Both the position numbers and the translations under genes were made by a program. Source: Mycolicibacterium sp. CH28 (GTDB lineage: Bacteria; Actinomycetota; Actinomycetes; Mycobacteriales; Mycobacteriaceae). Taken from it: DNA of 64,000 bases. The stretch covers positions 38,113 to 102,112 of the forward strand of contig NZ_SRLQ01000009.1 in NCBI RefSeq assembly GCF_004745805.1. Reading direction: 5' to 3'. The notes beneath the pieces were generated by a model. That model worked only from the letters and a program-made list of their open reading frames with translations. It was not told the origin of the DNA and did not search any database. The first letter of the stretch is position 1. Every line of letters starts with the position of its first letter. Positions 1 to 8,913 of this stretch are shown here, in pieces.

Positions 1-616
1 TGGTGACCCCGCCGTTGGAGTTGTTCTCGACCTGCACCCGAGCGTTGGGCACCACGCCGGCCTCTTTGAGCTGGCTGATCAACTCCACATCGCCCTGGAC
101 GTGCTCGGTGAGCTGACGGACCACCACGGCTACCGGAGCACCGGCCGGTAGTTCGGTCAGCCGGGTCAGGTGGCCGTCTTCGCGTTGGCCCTGCTCCAGC
201 CCCAGTAGGGACAGGCCGGGAATCGGGTTGCCGAAGGGGGAGACAGTGGGATCGTCGAGCACCTGCACCAGGCGGCGTTCGACGTCCTCGCTCATGACGT
301 GCTCCCACCGGCATGCTTCGGCATGCACTTCCTCCCACGGCAGGCCGATGACATCGACCAGCAGGCGTTCGGCAAGTCGATGCTTGCGCATCACCGACAC
401 GGCCAAAGCGCGCCCCTTCTCGGTCAATTCGAGATGTCGGTCGCCAGCTACATGCAGCAGACCGTCGCGCTCCATGCGCGCCACGGTCTGGCTGACTGTC
501 GGACCACTCTGCTCCAGCCGCTCTGCAATTCGCGCGCGGAGCGGCACCACGCCCTCTTCCTCAAGGTCGTAGATCGTGCGCAGATACATCTCGGTGGTAT
601 CGACCAGGTCGTTCAT
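1..616 (-). CDS. ideR: IdeR, iron-dependent transcriptional repressor (3' end cut by window edge)
   Basis: DtxR-family regulator that with Fe2+ represses siderophore genes and activates iron storage. The frame read from ATG at 616 begins MNDLVDTTEMYLRTIYDLEE, which is the IdeR N-terminus, and continues through the winged helix (SGPTVSQTVARMERDGLL) and the metal-binding and dimerisation region (MRKHRLAERLL, EACRWEHVMSEDVERRL, DDPTVSPFGNPIPG). About 205 codons lie in the window. The family is about 230 residues, so only the end of the SH3-like domain is missing, because the sequence stops and not because the gene is broken. An AAGGG ribosome binding site lies 7 nt before the ATG. sigB lies upstream on the same strand, separated by a strong hairpin. 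Confidence 0.97.
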   Translation of the reverse strand, partial: MNDLVDTTEMYLRTIYDLEEEGVVPLRARIAERLEQSGPTVSQTVARMERDGLLHVAGDRHLELTEKGRALAVSVMRKHRLAERLLVDVIGLPWEEVHAEACRWEHVMSEDVERRLVQVLDDPTVSPFGNPIPGLSLLGLEQGQREDGHLTRLTELPAGAPVAVVVRQLTEHVQGDVELISQLKEAGVVPNARVQVENNSNGGVT

Positions 617-640
617 TAGGTCACCCTTACTTCTGCCCCG

Positions 641-671
641 AGTCTACTGGGCTAGCAGGGCGGATGGTCGA
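641..671 (-). promoter_or_regulatory. Candidate ideR promoter
   Basis: On the minus strand a TAGACT -10 hexamer (641-646) has a TCGACC -35-like element (666-671) 19 bases upstream. It would give a leader of about 18 nt. The -35-like element lies inside a 25-bp-period tandem repeat. Confidence 0.5.
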
Positions 672-702
672 GCAACACAGCAGGGCGGACGGTCGAGCAA
701 CG
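654..702. repeat. Two-copy tandem repeat (25-bp period) in the ideR promoter region
   Basis: Copies at 654-677 and 679-702 match at 22 of 24 positions and are offset by exactly 25 bases. Each holds the core GGTCGAGCAAC. The first copy covers the candidate ideR -35 region, so the repeat may duplicate a promoter or operator element. Confidence 0.7.
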
Positions 703-718
703 CTGAGGCGGGACAGCA

Positions 719-749
719 GTGTGCCCGCCGGACTGGCCGGCGGGCACAC
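719..749 (-). terminator. Strong hairpin after sigB
   Basis: A perfect 13-bp stem (719-731 with 737-749) closes a 5-nt loop. It starts 12 nt beyond the sigB stop codon. No T-tract follows, which is usual for mycobacterial intrinsic terminators. It separates sigB from ideR. Confidence 0.75.
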
Positions 750-761
750 GCTGGGGGGTGA

Positions 762-1721
762 TCAGCTGGCGTAGGACCGCAACCGGTCCGCCCGCTCGCC
801 GTTGCGCAGCTTGGACATCACTTCGCGCTCGATCTGGCGGACGCGCTCGCGGGACAGACCGAACAGTTTGCCGATCTGGTCCAGGGTGCGGGGTTGGCCG
901 TCATCGAGGCCGAACCGCAACCGGATCACCTGCTGCTCACGCTCGTCGAGGGTGGCCAGCACGTGGCGGATGTCGGTGTGCAGCAGCTCGGCGATCACAG
1001 CGTTCTCGGCCGACATCGCCTCTGCGTCTTCGATGAAGTCGCCCAGCGGGGCCTCCTCGTCGCTGCCGACCGGCATGTCGAGGCTGACCGGGTCGCGGCT
1101 GTGCTCGAGCAGATCGTTGATCTTCTCGACCGGGATGCCCGACTCTTCGGCCAGTTCCTCGTCGGTGGCCTCACGGCCCAGGTTCTGGTGCATTTCGCGC
1201 TTGATACGCGCCAGCTTGTTCACCTGCTCCACGAGGTGGACTGGCAGCCGGATGGTGCGGCTCTGGTCGGCCATGCCACGGGTGATGGCCTGGCGGATCC
1301 ACCAGGTGGCGTAGGTGGAGAACTTGAAACCCTTGGTGTAGTCGAACTTCTCCATCGCGCGGATCAGGCCGAGGTTGCCCTCCTGGATGAGATCGAGCAA
1401 CGGCATTCCGCGACCGGTGTAGCGCTTGGCCAGCGACACCACCAGGCGCAGGTTTGCCTCCAGCAGATGGCTGCGGGCAGCTTGGCCGTCGCGGACCACG
1501 ATGGCCAGATCACGCTTGCGGTTCTCGCTGAGACGCTTGCGAGTCTCCAGCACGTGTTGGGCGTAGAGGCCCGCTTCGATGCGCTTGGCCAATTCGACCT
1601 CGTCCTCGGCGGACAGTAGTGCGGTCTTGCCAATGCCGTTCAGATACACGCGCACCAGATCGGCTGCTGGACTTTGCGCGTCCAGATCGCTGTCAAACCG
1701 GGTGGTGGTGGCATTTGCCAT
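762..1721 (-). CDS. sigB: RNA polymerase sigma factor SigB
   Basis: Principal-like group 2 sigma factor for stress and stationary-phase transcription, 319 aa. Region 1.2 (SPAADLVRVYLNGIGKTALL), region 2 (LRLVVSLAKRYTGRGMPLLDLIQEGNLGLIRAMEKFDYTKGFKFSTYATWWIRQAI), region 3 and region 4 helix-turn-helix (RTLDQIGKLFGLSRERVRQIE) are all present. It ends RADRLRSYAS like M. tuberculosis SigB. ATG 1721 is chosen because AGGAGG lies 5 nt upstream and the N-terminus (MANATTTRFDSDLDAQS) matches the family. The frame stays open 22 codons further upstream, but that start would fall inside the SigE/SigH-type promoter. Unlike SigA it has no long charged N-terminal extension. Confidence 0.97.
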   Translation of the reverse strand: MANATTTRFDSDLDAQSPAADLVRVYLNGIGKTALLSAEDEVELAKRIEAGLYAQHVLETRKRLSENRKRDLAIVVRDGQAARSHLLEANLRLVVSLAKRYTGRGMPLLDLIQEGNLGLIRAMEKFDYTKGFKFSTYATWWIRQAITRGMADQSRTIRLPVHLVEQVNKLARIKREMHQNLGREATDEELAEESGIPVEKINDLLEHSRDPVSLDMPVGSDEEAPLGDFIEDAEAMSAENAVIAELLHTDIRHVLATLDEREQQVIRLRFGLDDGQPRTLDQIGKLFGLSRERVRQIEREVMSKLRNGERADRLRSYAS

Positions 1722-1758
1722 GGTGGCCTCCTGATCGGCTGCAACTGTCAATGGGTCC

Positions 1759-1785
1759 AACGTCCGAATGGAGCAAAGAGTTCCC
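1759..1785 (-). promoter_or_regulatory. SigE/SigH-type promoter of sigB
   Basis: The minus strand reads GGGAAC (1780-1785), 17 bases, then CGTT (1759-1762). This is the ECF-type signature recognised by mycobacterial SigE, SigH and SigL. It predicts a leader of about 30 nt before the sigB ATG. In M. tuberculosis sigB is known to be transcribed from such a promoter, which links surface and oxidative stress to SigB. Confidence 0.8.
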
Positions 1786-1868
1786 AAGTGGCCGCCGTCT
1801 CACACCCTCTGACGTGCACGAATACGGCTAGGCCCTGAGAATGTCCTGAGAAATGGCCGCCGTGGCGG

Positions 1869-2264
1869 TCAGTGGGAACTGCTGTCGGGCTCGCCGGCCG
1901 AATGCGGTTGCGCCAGGGGAGTACCGGCTTCAAGCGAGCGACGCTCGGGCCGAGGGAACAACTGGGTGCGCCGTGGAACGTCATTGAACCGCCGAGGCTC
2001 CTCGGCGGTTCGCGGTGGGCGGTCGTTGGCGATCAGCACCGCCATCCAGGGCAGCGGCAGCGCCACCGCGATGATGGCCAGCGAGATCAGGCCGTTGTGC
2101 CACAGCCCGTAGGCGACGGCCGCCAGAATCAGCGACGGAATCCGAAACGACATGAGCGTCAAGTACTTACGTACCCGCCGGCGGTGCTGCTCCTCGTAGG
2201 AGAGTGCCGCGGCGGTGATGAGCACAGGGCGACCTTCGTCGTCGAATCCCGGCTCACGCTCCAT
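1869..2264 (-). CDS. DUF3099 membrane protein (Rv2709-like)
   Basis: Small membrane protein, 131 aa from ATG 2264. A short N-terminus (EREPGFDDEGRPVLITAAALSYEEQHRRRVRKY) with the DUF3099 pattern is followed by two hydrophobic helices (SFRIPSLILAAVAYGLWHNG and LISLAIIAVALPLPWMAVLIA) and a hydrophilic, proline-rich tail. The position beside sigB and ideR is conserved in mycobacteria. A GTG at 2294 would add 10 residues. GGAG close to the chosen ATG favours 2264, but the start is uncertain. Function unknown. Confidence 0.8.
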   Translation of the reverse strand: MEREPGFDDEGRPVLITAAALSYEEQHRRRVRKYLTLMSFRIPSLILAAVAYGLWHNGLISLAIIAVALPLPWMAVLIANDRPPRTAEEPRRFNDVPRRTQLFPRPERRSLEAGTPLAQPHSAGEPDSSSH

Positions 2265-2332
2265 AGCTCCACTGTTCCACAATCCGCGCACCATGTGCAG
2301 GTCGGTTTCTTACATCTGTCTGACCGGGCACA

Positions 2333-2581
2333 ATGTCAGCTATGCAGACTCAGACGATCGAGCGCACCGACACCGACGAAAGTGTCGATGACGGGACCGA
2401 CAGTGACAGGCCCAAGTTCTTCCACTACGTCAAGAAGGACAAGATCGCCGAGAGCGCGGTCATGGGCACCCACGTCGTCGCGTTGTGCGGCGAAGTGTTC
2501 CCGGTGACCAGATCGGCCAAGCCCGGCTCGCCGGTGTGCCCGGACTGCAAGCGCATCTACGAGAACCTCAAGAAGGGCTGA
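2333..2581 (+). CDS. DUF3039 protein (Rv2708c-like), probable zinc-binding
   Basis: Small protein of 82 aa. The C-terminal half has the DUF3039 core (KFFHYVKKDKIAESAVMGTHVVALCGEVFPV) with Cys and a CPDC pair (PGSPVCPDCKRIYENL) that could bind a metal. The N-terminal 25 residues are acidic. Its last 14 bases overlap the 3' end of the convergent yihY-like gene. No function is established. Confidence 0.85.
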   Translation: MSAMQTQTIERTDTDESVDDGTDSDRPKFFHYVKKDKIAESAVMGTHVVALCGEVFPVTRSAKPGSPVCPDCKRIYENLKKG

Positions 2582-3551
2582 CCGGCTCCGGCTCTTTGTC
2601 CGGCGCCGGTAGTCCGCGGCCCGCGGTGTCCTCGCTCAGCGAGCGGGCCTTGTCTCGTAGCCACGAGCGCACCTGATCGGCGTGCGGCGCCGGCGCCGGC
2701 CATTCTTCTTCGATTGCAGCGTTGAGTTCGGCCCCGATCATCACGGCGAAGCCGAGGAAGAACGCGAACAGCAGGAACGCGATCGGTGTCGCCAGAGCCC
2801 CGTAGGTGTAGCCGGTGCTGGTGATCCACGTCAGGTAAATACGAAGGCCCACGGTCGCCACCAGGAACACCGTCGTCGCCAGGATCGCACCCCACACCAG
2901 TCGGTGGGTGGGCAGTGGCTTGGGCAGCGACACCCGGTAGAGGACGGTCGCCGCTACAACCAGGCTCAGGATGAGGGCGGGGTAGTAGCCGTAGTGCAGG
3001 ACGTTGTTCCAGCTGTCGGGCAGGTACCCGGCGATCTTGCGGGGGCCGAGCGCCATCAGCGGCGCGGCGGCGATGACGAACACCAGCATCACCACATAGA
3101 GCCCGAGGGCGAAGAGCCGCTGACGGACGGGATGGCGCAGCGGGGTCTGGTCGTGGGCCTCTACGACCGAATCGACGAACGCCGAGATGGCCGAGGACCC
3201 CGCCCACAGACTGATCACGAACCCGAATGAGACGACCTCGCCACGTGCCCCCTGCACGATGTCGCGGATCGTCGGCTCGATGATCTCGTTGACGACGTTC
3301 TTGGAGAAGAAGCTGTTGGCGGTGCTGATCAGCTGGCTCTCGATGGTCGGCAGGGTGTCGGGACCGAACAACGGCGCGATGTAGGCCAGACTGCCCAGCA
3401 TCCCGAGCAACAGCGGGGGCAACGAGAGAACGGACCAAAACCCTGCCTGAGCGGACTCGGAGAAGATCGAGTCGTCCCAGCTCTTCGACAAGGTTCGGCG
3501 GGCGATTCGCCACACGTGGTGGCGGGAGGGCTTGACAGGTTGGTCAGTCAT
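2568..3551 (-). CDS. YihY/BrkB-family inner-membrane protein (Rv2707-like)
   Basis: Integral membrane protein of 327 aa. Family features seen are the N-terminal amphipathic region (WDDSIFSESAQAGFWSVLSLPPLLLGMLGSLAYI), about six membrane segments, and the C-terminal GYTYGALATPIAFLLFAFFLGFAVMIGAELNAAIEEEW signature of YihY/BrkB. The family was once annotated as ribonuclease BN, but these are membrane proteins without a proven enzyme activity. The start at ATG 3551 gives a normal family length. Confidence 0.88.
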   Translation of the reverse strand: MTDQPVKPSRHHVWRIARRTLSKSWDDSIFSESAQAGFWSVLSLPPLLLGMLGSLAYIAPLFGPDTLPTIESQLISTANSFFSKNVVNEIIEPTIRDIVQGARGEVVSFGFVISLWAGSSAISAFVDSVVEAHDQTPLRHPVRQRLFALGLYVVMLVFVIAAAPLMALGPRKIAGYLPDSWNNVLHYGYYPALILSLVVAATVLYRVSLPKPLPTHRLVWGAILATTVFLVATVGLRIYLTWITSTGYTYGALATPIAFLLFAFFLGFAVMIGAELNAAIEEEWPAPAPHADQVRSWLRDKARSLSEDTAGRGLPAPDKEPEPVSPS

Positions 3552-3611
3552 GACCAGTCCAGCATTCCTGACGATGGCCGTCCTGCCCAGCGACGCGGCC
3601 GTGAGGTGCGG

Positions 3612-3803
3612 TTACGCCTCCGACGCACTGACTTCCAGCACGGCAGCCAACTCGACCAGGCGTGCCTGGTGCTCGTTGGCGTGATGCTGGCAGAACAGCA
3701 GTTCGGCACCCGACGGCAGCTTTGCGCGCACCCGAGCCGCTGCCCCGCAGCGGTCGCAGCGATCAGCCCTGGTCAATTCGGGACTGGTCAGGGTTGCGTT
3801 CAT
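3612..3803 (-). CDS. Small zinc-ribbon protein (DUF7455 type)
   Basis: A 63-aa protein containing DRCDRCGAAARVRAKLPSGAELLFCQHHANEH, a compact CxxC plus Cys-His-His metal-binding motif typical of small actinobacterial DUF7455 proteins. In other actinobacteria such genes also sit close to principal sigma factor genes. A good AGGAG is present before ATG 3803. Function unknown; an RNA polymerase- or DNA-associated role is only inference. Confidence 0.8.
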   Translation of the reverse strand: MNATLTSPELTRADRCDRCGAAARVRAKLPSGAELLFCQHHANEHQARLVELAAVLEVSASEA

Positions 3804-3962
3804 GGGCTCCTCCGTAAGGTGCTCAGCGCTCCGGCGAGTCGGCTCCGCCGTCGCGTATCTCTACTGTCTCAGACGTTCTGTGTTCCGGCCTTGTTCCCCG
3901 GGGGTTTAACGTTGTGTCGTGTCTCACGCCCCCTCATGTTGCAGGTGGTGCAGTGTGGTCGT

Positions 3963-4328
3963 ATGTACCCGAATCCGGATCTCTTACTCCACCTGTGCGG
4001 GCAGCGGGACTGGGACACCGCCCGGGCCGGCGGCGAACTTTGGCCCGCATCCCTGACCGAGGTCGGATTCATACATCTGTCGACGCCCGTGCAGGTGCAC
4101 CTGCCGGCCAACCGGCTCTACGCCGGTCGTAGCGACCTGGTGCTCTTGCACATCGACCCCCAAAGTTTGACGGCGCCCGTGGTGTGGGAGCCCGGCGTGC
4201 CGACGGATCCCGAGTCGATGCTGTTCCCGCATCTGTACGGTCCGCTGCCGGTCGGCGCCGTAGTCGCGGTCACTTCATATGGTCCCGGCCCAGACGGCCG
4301 GTTTCCGCCGTTTCAGCTCTCGGCGTAA
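3963..4328 (+). CDS. DUF952 domain protein (Rv2705c-like)
   Basis: A 121-aa protein matching DUF952: LLHLCGQRDWDTARAGGELWP, then TEVGFIHLSTPVQVHLPANRLYAG and LVLLHIDPQSL. DUF952 proteins have an ADP-ribosyltransferase-like compact fold but no confirmed activity. ATG 3963 gives the family length; ATG 3936 and GTGs between are possible alternatives. The last 16 bases overlap the convergent ridA-like gene. Confidence 0.82.
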   Translation: MYPNPDLLLHLCGQRDWDTARAGGELWPASLTEVGFIHLSTPVQVHLPANRLYAGRSDLVLLHIDPQSLTAPVVWEPGVPTDPESMLFPHLYGPLPVGAVVAVTSYGPGPDGRFPPFQLSA

Positions 4329-4684
4329 GCGTCGGCCTCGATCTCGACCAGCAGGCCGGGTTCGATCAGCGCCGAGACTTCCACCATGGTGGCCGCCGGC
4401 CGAACGTCGGCGAAGAACTCCGCGTGCACCGCACCGACCTCGCGCCAGTGGGAGATATCGGTGACATAGATGCGGGTGCGGACGACGTCGGATAATCCGG
4501 AGCCGACATCACGCAGCGCTGCTTGGATGCGCTGCAACGCATTTCGTGTCTGAGTCACGATGTCGTCGCCGGCGCCGGTCGTTCCCGCCACGCTGATGTG
4601 CGCCCCGGTGCGTACCGCGCGCGAGTATCCGACCAGGTTTTCGAATTCGGTGCCCGATCCGATGTTCAGCCGCCGTGACGTCAT
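4313..4684 (-). CDS. RidA/YjgF-family enamine/imine deaminase
   Basis: A 123-aa YjgF/YER057c/UK114 protein. RidA enzymes hydrolyse reactive 2-aminoacrylate-type enamines released by PLP enzymes. The family core is visible: ISVAGTTGAGDDIVTQTRNALQRIQAALRDVGSGLSDVVRTRIYVTDISHW, with the conserved Arg of the VVRTRIY segment, and EVSALIEPGLLVEIEADAYAE at the C-terminus. ATG 4684 (MTSRRLN) fits the family length; ATG 4696 would add four residues. It overlaps the DUF952 gene by 16 bp at the 3' ends. Confidence 0.88.
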   Translation of the reverse strand: MTSRRLNIGSGTEFENLVGYSRAVRTGAHISVAGTTGAGDDIVTQTRNALQRIQAALRDVGSGLSDVVRTRIYVTDISHWREVGAVHAEFFADVRPAATMVEVSALIEPGLLVEIEADAYAES

Positions 4685-4696
4685 GGGAGCAACCAT

Positions 4697-5047
4697 AGGT
4701 GGGCCGACTCGGGCGGGGGTCGGGGGTGGCAAGAGCTGGAACGGTGCGTGCGGACGAGCATCGTAGCCGCGAACACCTTTGACGGATACGCCCGACAAGA
4801 GGAGGGAGTATGCCATGACCTCACCCACACCTGACGGTGCGCTCACCGGCGGCGGCGTGGTCACCCAACCTGCAGCGAGACATGATCGCCCGCTCCGACA
4901 CCCACGTCAACGGTGGACAGAAGTAGACGGCGCCCGTGCGGCATCCCGTCCCTTGTCTGAAAGCGACGACCAGGGATATCCGGGCCGGTTCTGGCCTGGG
5001 GCTTTTCGTCAGAGCCTGTTCGCCTCAACGCGGTGTCGTTGCGGCAC
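4697..5047. other. Long intergenic stretch with an orphan ribosome binding site
   Basis: About 350 bases lie between the ridA-like start and the 3' end of the next gene. The minus strand carries TACGAT (4760-4765), a possible -10 for the ridA-like gene. On the plus strand a strong AGGAGGGAG (4800-4808) precedes ATG 4815, which opens a 98-codon frame to 5111. Its amino acid composition does not look like a conserved protein, and its end runs into the opposite gene. It may be a decayed gene start. Nothing else is recognisable. Confidence 0.4.
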
Positions 5048-5428
5048 TCAGATCGGTATTGCGTCGGGCCACCACGGCGGAATGTTGTCGACGCACAGTG
5101 GGGCGGGGTAGTCCCTGCCGGGATTGTGTTCTACCGCCACCGCGGTCCAGACGGCGATCAGTGTGGCGCACGCCGCACCAGCACACGCCGCCGCGACCGA
5201 CCATCGCTTGCCGGTCCGGACGATCAACCAGAACGCGAGTGCCGCTGAGGCACCGCCAGCCACCATCACGAGGGGTGCGGTGAACAGCAGAAGGCCCAAT
5301 GCGTTCGCGGACGCGTTGATCCCCACGTCGCAGGCAGCCCACATGCGCGATAAGAGCGCCACGGCGGCGAATGCCGAGAAGATGCCTGACACCACGCCGG
5401 CCGCGAAGGCGCCGCCGCAGCTACGCAT
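5048..5428 (-). CDS. Hypothetical membrane protein
   Basis: A 126-aa protein with three predicted membrane segments: AAGVVSGIFSAFAAVALLS, LGLLLFTAPLVMVAGGASAA and VAAACAGAACATLIAVWTAV. A short polar tail (EHNPGRDYPAPLCVDNIPPWWPD) follows. I do not recognise a family. The hydrophobicity pattern and ATG start support a real gene. It lies between the ridA-like gene and sigA, where M. tuberculosis has no equivalent that I recall. Confidence 0.6.
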   Translation of the reverse strand: MRSCGGAFAAGVVSGIFSAFAAVALLSRMWAACDVGINASANALGLLLFTAPLVMVAGGASAALAFWLIVRTGKRWSVAAACAGAACATLIAVWTAVAVEHNPGRDYPAPLCVDNIPPWWPDAIPI

Positions 5429-5552
5429 AGGACCCCCAGATCGGTTCGCGCCGATTCAAGCACGCCCACGGGCCCGCAGCCGAGCACCCCAGCGACCGCA
5501 ACCCCGGACGCGAAGGGCCATTGGTGGTCAGAACAATGGTCGGGAGTGTTGC

Positions 5553-6977
<1,425 letters not shown>

Positions 6978-7108
6978 GTACACCCTTTCGGTCGTGCTGG
7001 CTCTCGATGGGCGCAAGCGCGCCACCGAAAGCGTCGGCTATGAGGACTGTTGGCGTGGATCTCGTGTGCGGATTCTCGCCGCTATCCGGTAGGCGGCCGC
7101 CGTCGACC

Positions 7109-7114
7109 ATTGTA
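7109..7114 (-). promoter_or_regulatory. Candidate sigA -10 element
   Basis: The minus strand reads TACAAT at 7114-7109, close to the SigA consensus TATAAT. No convincing -35 lies 17 bases upstream. A start about 7 bases downstream would give a leader of about 125 nt before sigA GTG 6977. Confidence 0.4.
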
Positions 7115-7153
7115 ACGACTCCATGGGGCTCTACCGCGCCGAGCTGGCAAAAA

Positions 7154-7933
7154 TCAGTGCGCAGCGTCGACGTGAGCCGCCATCGCCGCGCCGACGATGC
7201 CGGCTTCGTTCTGCAGTTCGGCCGCGACCACCGGGGTCCGGTTCTTCAGCAGGGGGATCCACTTGTCGGCCTTGCGGCTGATGCCGCCGCCGGCGATGAA
7301 CAGGTCGGGCCAGATCGCGTTTTCGATCGTGACCAGCACTTTGGTCACTTCCTGGCTCCACCGTTCGTAGCTCCACTCCTTGCGCTCCTTGACCGAGGAG
7401 GCTGCCCGGTGCTCGGCCTCCTTGCCCTCCACCTCGAGATGGCCGAACTCGGTGTTGGGTAGCAACAGGCCCTTGTGAATCACGGCTGAACCGATACCGG
7501 TGCCGAATGTCAGCAACACGACGACACCGCTCTGGTTGCGCCCGGCGCCGTAGTGCTGCTCGGCCAGGCCGGCGGCGTCGGCGTCATTGAGCAGCGTCAC
7601 CTTCTGGCCGCCGAGCGCGCTGCTGATGACCTCGGCACCGTCAGTGCCGATCCAGCCCTTGTCGACGTTGGCCGCGGTCTGTACCACGCCGTTGACCACC
7701 ACGCCGGGGTAGGTGACCCCGAGCGGACCGGTCCACCCGAAGTGCCTGACCACCTCGGCCACCGTCTCGGCAACCGCGGCCGGTGTCGACGGTTGCGGGG
7801 TGAGCAGCTTGAATCTGTCGCCGATGAGTTGGCCGGTGTCGAGGTCGACGACGCCGCCCTTGACACCGCTGCCGCCGACGTCGACGCCGAATCCGCGGTT
7901 CTGTCCGGGTGGTGTCGTTGCGTTCTCGGGCAT
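7154..7933 (-). CDS. ppgK: Polyphosphate glucokinase
   Basis: ROK-like kinase that phosphorylates glucose with polyphosphate or ATP, 259 aa. It shows the N-terminal phosphate loop (GFGVDVGGSGVKGGVVDLDTG), the substrate and catalytic Asp region (TLLNDADAAGLAEQHYGAGR), TFGTGIGSAVIHKG, and the EFGHLEVEGKEAEHRAAS block. ATG 7933 is chosen because GAGGAG lies 5 nt upstream and the N-terminus fits the family. The order sigA-ppgK-suhB matches M. tuberculosis Rv2703-Rv2702-Rv2701c. Confidence 0.95.
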   Translation of the reverse strand: MPENATTPPGQNRGFGVDVGGSGVKGGVVDLDTGQLIGDRFKLLTPQPSTPAAVAETVAEVVRHFGWTGPLGVTYPGVVVNGVVQTAANVDKGWIGTDGAEVISSALGGQKVTLLNDADAAGLAEQHYGAGRNQSGVVVLLTFGTGIGSAVIHKGLLLPNTEFGHLEVEGKEAEHRAASSVKERKEWSYERWSQEVTKVLVTIENAIWPDLFIAGGGISRKADKWIPLLKNRTPVVAAELQNEAGIVGAAMAAHVDAAH

Positions 7934-8032
7934 GGCTGCTCCTCGACGAGGTGGGCGGTCGGCGCGATGCACACACTAGTGGTTGCGTGCCCCTTTGTAC
8001 CCGTGTCGTCGGGTCTGTGCTGCGATGAGTCG

Positions 8033-8908
8033 GTGAGCGATAACCAGCCCGGACAATTGCGGGCAGTGGCTGAGCAGTTGGCCGCCGAGGCGGCCAAGTT
8101 CGTGCGCCGCCGCCGCGCGGAGATCTTCGGCGACTCGCCCGATGTGATGGGCTCCGATTCGGTGCGGACGGGGCTAGTCCAAACGAAGAGCACCCCCACC
8201 GATCCGGTGACCGTCGTGGACACCGAAACCGAACTGCTGCTGCGCGATCGGCTCAATGCGCTGCGGCCCGGCGACTCGATTCTCGGGGAAGAGGGCGGCG
8301 GACCGGCAGGTGGCGAGCACGGCACGGTGTGTTGGGTGCTCGACCCGATCGACGGGACGGTGAACTTCGTCTACGACATCCCGGCCTACGCGATCTCCAT
8401 CGCCGCGCAGGTCGCCGGGGTGTCGGTGGCCGGTGCGGTCGCCGATGTGGTCAGCGGCGAGGTGTACTCGGCCGCGGTGGGTCAGGGCGCACATGTGCTG
8501 CGGCCCGACGGGCAACGCCAGGCGCTTCGCTGCACCCGGGTCGACGAGCTGTCGATGGCGTTGGTGGGCACCGGATTCGGCTACGCCCCGCAGCGGCGCG
8601 CCGCGCAGGCAGCGCTGCTGGCCCAGATGCTGCCCCAGGTCCGCGATATTCGGCGGATCGGGTCGGCGGCATTGGACTTGTGCATGGTCGCCGCGGGCCG
8701 ACTGGACGCCCACTACGAGCACGGCCTGCACGTCTGGGACTGGGCGGCGGGCGCCCTGGTGGCCGCCGAAGCGGGGGCACTGACGGTGCTGCCCGCTGGC
8801 GACGGTATTGGTGACGACGCCGGCGTGTTGGTTGCGGCGGCGCCGGGCATCGGCGCTGCGCTGCTCGACGCGCTGGAGCGGTTCGGAGGCCTGCGACCGC
8901 TACCGTGA
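8033..8908 (+). CDS. suhB: Inositol-1-monophosphatase family protein SuhB
   Basis: Mg2+-dependent phosphatase, 291 aa, giving free myo-inositol for phosphatidylinositol and mycothiol synthesis. Lithium-sensitive phosphatase motifs are present: DPVTVVDTETELLLRDRL, the metal-binding EEGG, WVLDPIDGTVNFVY, and the C-terminal WDWAAGALVAAEAGA. GTG 8033 matches the M. tuberculosis SuhB N-terminus (..LRAVAEQLAAEAAKFVRRRRAE). The frame is open far upstream, but that part is antisense to ppgK. It converges with cei, with 5 bp between stops. Confidence 0.93.
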   Translation: MSDNQPGQLRAVAEQLAAEAAKFVRRRRAEIFGDSPDVMGSDSVRTGLVQTKSTPTDPVTVVDTETELLLRDRLNALRPGDSILGEEGGGPAGGEHGTVCWVLDPIDGTVNFVYDIPAYAISIAAQVAGVSVAGAVADVVSGEVYSAAVGQGAHVLRPDGQRQALRCTRVDELSMALVGTGFGYAPQRRAAQAALLAQMLPQVRDIRRIGSAALDLCMVAAGRLDAHYEHGLHVWDWAAGALVAAEAGALTVLPAGDGIGDDAGVLVAAAPGIGAALLDALERFGGLRPLP

Positions 8909-8913
8909 CCGGC

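Noticed and set aside
617..740. IdeR-box search around ideR and sigB
   Set aside because: No sequence resembling TTAGGTTAGGCTAACCTAA was found; the tandem repeat there is a different element.
2311..2336. GGTTT-N17-GGGCAC before the DUF3039 gene as a SigF promoter
   Set aside because: The -10 part deviates from GGGTA and the match could be chance.
5518..5539. CCATTG/CAATGG hairpin after sigA as a terminator
   Set aside because: The stem is only 6 bp with a 10-nt loop and no T-tract, too weak to claim.
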